DNA from: Anaeromyxobacter_A sp035636195
GTDB lineage: Bacteria; Myxococcota; Myxococcia; Myxococcales; Anaeromyxobacteraceae
Assembly (NCBI GenBank): GCA_035636195.1
Contig: DASPZP010000047.1
Span: 1-64,000, forward strand
DNA length: 64,000 nucleotides
Direction: 5' to 3'
Shown here: piece after piece, positions 60,091 to 64,000 of the stretch
Position numbering within the stretch: position 1 is the first letter of the stretch
Layout: every line of letters begins with the position of its first letter
Made by a program: the position numbers and the translations under genes
The notes under the pieces: generated by a model
Told to the model about the DNA's origin: nothing
Databases searched by the model: none
What the model saw: only the letters and a program-made list of their open reading frames with translations

Positions 60091-62331
60091 ATGTTCGACC
60101 TCCGCCCCCTCGCCATCGCGCTCGTCCTCTCGGTCGCAGCCTCCCCGCGCCACGCCCGGGCGGCGGACTCCGCGCCCGCGCCCGCGCTCGCCGAGAAGGC
60201 GCCAGCGCTCCAGCAGGCGCTCGAGCAGATCCTGGCGCGGACGCCGCTCCACTCCGCGCGGGCGAGCATCGTGGTCGCCTCCCTCGAGTCGGGCCAGGTG
60301 CTGTACGCGCACGACCCCGACACGCTCCTCAACCCCGCCTCCAACGTGAAGCTCTTCACGACGGCGGCGGTGCTGGCGCGCCTCGGGCCCGAGTACCGCT
60401 TCGACACCGAGATCTACACGGACGCCGCGACGGCCAACGGCACGGTCAAGGCGCTCTACGTGAAGGGCAAGGGCGACCCGACCTTCGTCACCGAGCGGCT
60501 GTGGGCGCTCGCGGGCGACATCGCCCATCGCGGCGTGAGGCTCGTCCGCGGCGATCTCCTCGTCGACGACGGCTTCTTCGACGCGGAGCGCGAGGGGCCC
60601 GGCTACGATCAGGAGCGCGGCGATCGCTCCTACCTGGCACCGGTGGGGGCGCTGTCGCTCAACTTCAACGTGATCGCCATCCACGTCGCGCCGGGCGCGC
60701 GCGCCGGCGATCGCGGCCGGGTCGAGGTCGAGCCGCCGAGCGACTACGTCGAGGTGGAGAACCGCACCCGCACCGTGCGCGGCAACGGCCGCCGCCGCGT
60801 CACCCCCTCCTCGCTGCGGCTCCCGAGCGGACGGCAGCGCATCCTGGTGGACGCGCGCCTGCCGGTGGGCGGCCGCGACCAGGTCTTCTACCGGAAGATC
60901 GACGACCCGCCGGTCTACTTCGGCCACACGCTGAAGCGCCTCCTCGAGCTGCGCGGGGTGAAGGTGACCGGCCAGGTGAAGCGCGCCTCCGTCCCGCCCT
61001 CGGCCCGCCTCCTCCTCGTCGCGCAGTCGGAGGGCCTGGGCGACGTGGTGCGCAAGCTCGAGAAGTCCTCCAACAACTTCGTCGCCGAGCAGCTGCTCAA
61101 GACGCTCGGGGCGGAGAAGAAGGGGCCGCCCGGCACCTGGCCGAAGGGCATCGAGGCGGTGGAGGACTACCTCGCCGAGGCGGGCATCCCGCGCGGCTCG
61201 TACGTGATGAAGAACGGCTCGGGCCTCAACGACACGAACCGCTTCAGCGCCCGGCAGGCGGTGGCGCTCCTGCGCGACGTCTGGCGGCGCTTCCCCATCA
61301 TGGCCGACTTCCTGGCCGCGCTGCCGGTGGCGGGGAAGGACGGCACGACGCGCTGGCGGATGGAGAGCACCGAGGGTCGCCTGCGCGCGAAGACCGGCAC
61401 GCTCGAGGGCGTGACGAGCCTCTCCGGCTTCGTCGAGACGTCGGCCCGGGAGCGGCTCGTCTTCTCCATCCTGGTGAACGACTTCCCGGGCCGGCCGCAG
61501 CTCACCGTGCGCGCCGTCGACGCGGTGGGGAGCGCGCTCGCCGCGTCCGGCGGGCGGCCGGGCGACCTCGGCGCCGCCGTCGCCTCGGCCACGCCGCCCC
61601 GCAGCGAGCCGCGCGACGAGGCCTCCGCGGACGTGAAGGCGCACCTCGCGACCTACTACCGGCTCGGCCGCTCCGGCGACCCGCGCAACCTGCCGTTCCT
61701 CCGCACCGCGCTCAAGACCGAGGGGGATCCGGTCCTGCGCATCGCCGCGGCGGAGGCCATCTACCTCTCCGACCCGGACTCGGAGCTGGCGCGGCGCGTC
61801 TTCCTGGACGGGGTGGCCGTCGAGGGCGCGACGAGCTTCGGGCGGCTGCGCGCGCTCGGCGGCGAGCTCGAGTCGCCGGCGCCGGTGCTGGGATCGCTCG
61901 CCGACCTCGCGGCCGAAGGGGTCGACGAGGCGCTGTCGCGCCTGGTGGAGCTCACGCCGGCGGCGGTTTCGGACCCGGCGCTGGGTGACCGGATGAGCGA
62001 GCTGTGGGAGGACGTGAGCCGCAACGCGCCGGACGAGGTGCTGCGCGCGCTCGCTGCGGCGCCGGCCCTCGCCGCCGACGCGGCCGTGGGCGCCATCGCG
62101 CGCGGCGTCGCGCGCTCCAAGGAGCCCGACCACCCGCTCGCGGAGACGGTGCGCCAGGCGGCGAAGGCGGACGGGGTCGAGCTCGCCGCCTACGCGCGCC
62201 GACTCGGGCCGAAGCTCGAGGAGCAGCTGGCCGCGGCCCGGGCCGTCCTGCAGGCCGCACCCGCCACCATCGGCCCGCCCGCCCGGACGGGCGAGCGGCC
62301 GGAGCCGCAGGTCGTCAACAAGGACGGCTGA
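60091..62331 (+). CDS. dacB: D-alanyl-D-alanine carboxypeptidase/endopeptidase (PBP4, DacB) with C-terminal extension
   Basis: Class C low-molecular-weight PBP that trims or cleaves peptidoglycan cross-links. The 746-residue protein has a signal peptide (~1-24), SxxK as SNVK (84-87), SxN as SSN (326-328) and KTG (434-436). These match PBP4, which usually ends near 480 residues. About 240 further residues are helical and repetitive (LPFLRTALKTEGDPVLRIAA, LRALAAAPALAADAAVGAIA), resembling HEAT-type repeats. The extension is probably a protein- or wall-binding module. Confidence 0.92.
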   Translation: MFDLRPLAIALVLSVAASPRHARAADSAPAPALAEKAPALQQALEQILARTPLHSARASIVVASLESGQVLYAHDPDTLLNPASNVKLFTTAAVLARLGPEYRFDTEIYTDAATANGTVKALYVKGKGDPTFVTERLWALAGDIAHRGVRLVRGDLLVDDGFFDAEREGPGYDQERGDRSYLAPVGALSLNFNVIAIHVAPGARAGDRGRVEVEPPSDYVEVENRTRTVRGNGRRRVTPSSLRLPSGRQRILVDARLPVGGRDQVFYRKIDDPPVYFGHTLKRLLELRGVKVTGQVKRASVPPSARLLLVAQSEGLGDVVRKLEKSSNNFVAEQLLKTLGAEKKGPPGTWPKGIEAVEDYLAEAGIPRGSYVMKNGSGLNDTNRFSARQAVALLRDVWRRFPIMADFLAALPVAGKDGTTRWRMESTEGRLRAKTGTLEGVTSLSGFVETSARERLVFSILVNDFPGRPQLTVRAVDAVGSALAASGGRPGDLGAAVASATPPRSEPRDEASADVKAHLATYYRLGRSGDPRNLPFLRTALKTEGDPVLRIAAAEAIYLSDPDSELARRVFLDGVAVEGATSFGRLRALGGELESPAPVLGSLADLAAEGVDEALSRLVELTPAAVSDPALGDRMSELWEDVSRNAPDEVLRALAAAPALAADAAVGAIARGVARSKEPDHPLAETVRQAAKADGVELAAYARRLGPKLEEQLAAARAVLQAAPATIGPPARTGERPEPQVVNKDG

Positions 62332-62361
62332 TCCGTGGAGCGCCGCGCCGGCGGCTGAGCC

Positions 62362-63054
62362 TCACAAGGCCAGGAGCCCGCGCACCCCGTCGCGCTCCAT
62401 CTCGCTCCCCTCGCCCTCCCTCACGATCTCGCCGCGCTGCATCACGAGATACCGGTCGGCCAGCGTACGCGCGAAGTCGTAGTACTGCTCGACCAGCACG
62501 ATGGCCATGCTGCCCTCCGCCGCCAGCGCGGCGATGGTGCGCTCGATGTCCTTGATGATGGAGGGCTGGATGCCCTCCGTCGGCTCGTCGAGGATGAGGA
62601 GCGAAGGCCCCATCGCCAGGGCCCGGCCGATGGCGAGCTGCTGCTGCTGCCCTCCGGAGAGATCGCCGCCGCGCCGGCCGAGCATGGACGCGAGCACCGG
62701 GAAGAGCTCGAAGATGCGAGCCGGGACGGCCGTGCCGCGCGGCCGCGAGGCCAGTCCCATCATGAGGTTCTCCTGCACCGTCAGGCGAGGGAAGATCTCC
62801 CGGCCCTGGGGGACGTAGGCGATGCCCGCACGCACGCGCCGGTGCGAGGGAGCGCGGGTGAGGTCCTCGCCGCCGAACGCGACGCGCCCCGAGGTCACCG
62901 GGACGAGGCCCATGATCGCCTTCAGCAAGGTGGTCTTCCCGACGCCGTTGCGGCCCAGGATGGCGGTGACCTTGCCCGGCGCGGCCTCGAACGACACGCC
63001 GCGCAGGATGTGGCTGCCGCCGTAGAACTGGTGGACCGCCTCGACCTTCAGCAT
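62362..63054 (-). CDS. urtE: Urea ABC transporter ATPase UrtE
   Basis: A 230-residue ABC ATPase of the branched-chain/urea group: Walker A GRNGVGKTTLLK, signature LSGGQQQQLAIGRAL, Walker B LLILDEPTEGIQPSII, switch VLVEQYYDFA. The phrases YVPQGREIFPRLTVQENL and PTEGIQPSIIKDI are typical of UrtE rather than LivF. The ATG at 63054 has GGAG eight bases upstream. It lies 28 bp after urtD. Confidence 0.92.
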   Translation of the reverse strand: MLKVEAVHQFYGGSHILRGVSFEAAPGKVTAILGRNGVGKTTLLKAIMGLVPVTSGRVAFGGEDLTRAPSHRRVRAGIAYVPQGREIFPRLTVQENLMMGLASRPRGTAVPARIFELFPVLASMLGRRGGDLSGGQQQQLAIGRALAMGPSLLILDEPTEGIQPSIIKDIERTIAALAAEGSMAIVLVEQYYDFARTLADRYLVMQRGEIVREGEGSEMERDGVRGLLAL

Positions 63055-63082
63055 GCGCGCCACTCCACGAGACAGGGACGGG

Positions 63083-63913
63083 TCAGCGCCCCAGGTAGAC
63101 CTCGATCACCCGAGGATCGTTCTGGACCGCGTCGAGCTTGCCTTCGGCCAGCACGGAGCCCTCGTGCAGCACCGTCACCGTCCCGCCCAGCTGGGCGACG
63201 AAGTCCATGTCGTGCTCGACCACCATCAGGGAATGCTTGCCGGCCAGCGAGTGGATGAGCTCCGCCGTCCGCTCCGTCTCCTCGTCGGTCATGCCCGCCA
63301 CCGGCTCGTCGAGCAGGAGGAGCTTCGGCTCCTGCATGAGCAGCATGCCGATCTCCAGCCACTGCTTCTGCCCGTGCGACAGGAGCCCGGCCGGGCGTCC
63401 GGCGTGTTCGGAGAGGCGGATCTGGCGCAGCGTGTCGGAGATGCGGTCCCGCGCAGCGTCGTCGAGCGCGGTGAAGAGCGTCTTGCGGACCCGCTTGTCG
63501 GCCCGGAGCGCCAGCTCGAGGTTCTCGAAGACCGTGTGCCGCTCGAAGACGGTCGGCTTCTGGAACTTGCGCCCGATGCCGGCGTTGGCGATCTCGGGCT
63601 CGCTCAGGCGCGTCAGGTCGACCGTCTGGCCGAAGAAGGCGGTGCCGGAGTCGGGGCGCGTCTTCCCGGTGATGACGTCCATCATGGTGGTCTTGCCCGC
63701 GCCGTTGGGGCCGATCACGCAGCGCAGCTCGCCGACGTCGATGTAGAGCGTCAGCCGATCGAGCGCGCGAAAGCCGTCGAAGGAGACGGTGATGTCCTCG
63801 AGGTAGAGGATCACCCGGTGCGACGCGTCGAGCTCGCCCGGGCGGACCAGGTTGACGGCGCCGCGCGGCTCGTGAGCGGGAGTGAGCTCGGGGGAGCGCT
63901 GCATGGCGGTCAC
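63083..63913 (-). CDS. urtD: Urea ABC transporter ATPase UrtD
   Basis: A 276-residue ABC ATPase with an N-terminal extension of about 30 residues. Walker A is GPNGAGKTTMMDVITGKTRP, the signature LSHGQKQWLEIGMLLMQEP, and Walker B LLLLDEPVAGMTDEET. GKFQKPTVFE-like text (IGRKFQKPTVFERHTVFENL) is characteristic of UrtD. The GTG start overlaps the urtC stop (GTGA); an ATG at 63904 is an alternative. Confidence 0.92.
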   Translation of the reverse strand: MTAMQRSPELTPAHEPRGAVNLVRPGELDASHRVILYLEDITVSFDGFRALDRLTLYIDVGELRCVIGPNGAGKTTMMDVITGKTRPDSGTAFFGQTVDLTRLSEPEIANAGIGRKFQKPTVFERHTVFENLELALRADKRVRKTLFTALDDAARDRISDTLRQIRLSEHAGRPAGLLSHGQKQWLEIGMLLMQEPKLLLLDEPVAGMTDEETERTAELIHSLAGKHSLMVVEHDMDFVAQLGGTVTVLHEGSVLAEGKLDAVQNDPRVIEVYLGR

Positions 63914-64000
63914 GCGGAGGCCCGCCGGCGCAGCAGGCGGCGCCAGAGCCCCACCACGCCCTCCGGCAGGAAGAGCGTGACGACGATGAAGAGGAGCCCG
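63910..64000 (-). CDS. urtC: Urea ABC transporter permease UrtC, C-terminal end only
   Basis: The last 29 residues of a permease: a hydrophobic end helix (LLFIVVTLFLPEGVVGLW) and a basic tail (RRLLRRRASA). LFLPEGVVGLW is typical of LivM/UrtC permeases. The stop overlaps the urtD start. The rest lies beyond the right edge. Confidence 0.8.
   Translation of the reverse strand, partial: GLLFIVVTLFLPEGVVGLWRRLLRRRASA

Overview
The window is high-GC DNA (about 70% by eye) with many 4-bp stop/start overlaps, abundant c-type cytochromes, a myxobacterial-style division/cell-wall (dcw) cluster and decaheme and triheme cytochromes inside that cluster. Together these point to Myxococcota, most likely an Anaeromyxobacter-like metal-reducing bacterium. 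The genus is inferred from gene content; no marker RNA gene is present.

Region 1 (1-23.1 kb) starts with the 5' part of an SDR gene pointing left, then the dcw cluster pointing right: mraZ, a STAS gene, rsmH, ftsL, ftsI, murE, murF, mraY, murD, ftsW, murG, murC, murB, ddl, ftsQ, ftsA, ftsZ. It makes the lipid-linked peptidoglycan precursor and the divisome core. Four MraZ-box-like repeats with an exact 10-bp period lie just before mraZ. Between ddl and ftsQ, four genes on the opposite strand break the cluster: two secreted thioredoxin-fold/TPR paralogues without active-site cysteines, a decaheme cytochrome and a triheme cytochrome.

Region 2 (23-41.4 kb) is mixed housekeeping: acid phosphatase, CBS protein, a ferric-reductase-like flavocytochrome preceded by a coupled 31-residue membrane peptide, alaS, an AmrS-type radical SAM enzyme, trmB, a lipoprotein/ABC exporter operon, a monoheme cytochrome c with a clear terminator, an MltD-type transglycosylase, a 5'-nucleotidase-like/tetraheme fusion, dusB-fis and a ZIP metal transporter.

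Region 3 (41.4-55.6 kb) has accessory features: a small membrane protein, an HNH endonuclease gene with no usable start codon, gshA, a large S41 protease, a TPR protein carrying two repeat insertions, queC, several small genes, and a lower-GC methyltransferase-nuclease gene with its own sigma70-type promoter.

Region 4 (55.5-64 kb) holds a leftward five-gene set (bfd, porin, four-helix membrane protein, FMN-binding protein, apbE) behind a Fur-box-like site, with a fur-family gene upstream. This looks like an iron-controlled, flavin-based extracytoplasmic electron-transfer operon. A PBP4-type carboxypeptidase with a long extra C-terminus and the urtC-D-E end of a urea ABC transporter operon follow.

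Several families of short palindromic repeats are scattered through the window. Copies lie in frame inside ftsI, murF and the TPR gene. Another family forms paired inverted units at the 3' ends of transcription units. No tRNA, rRNA, CRISPR array or complete insertion sequence was seen.
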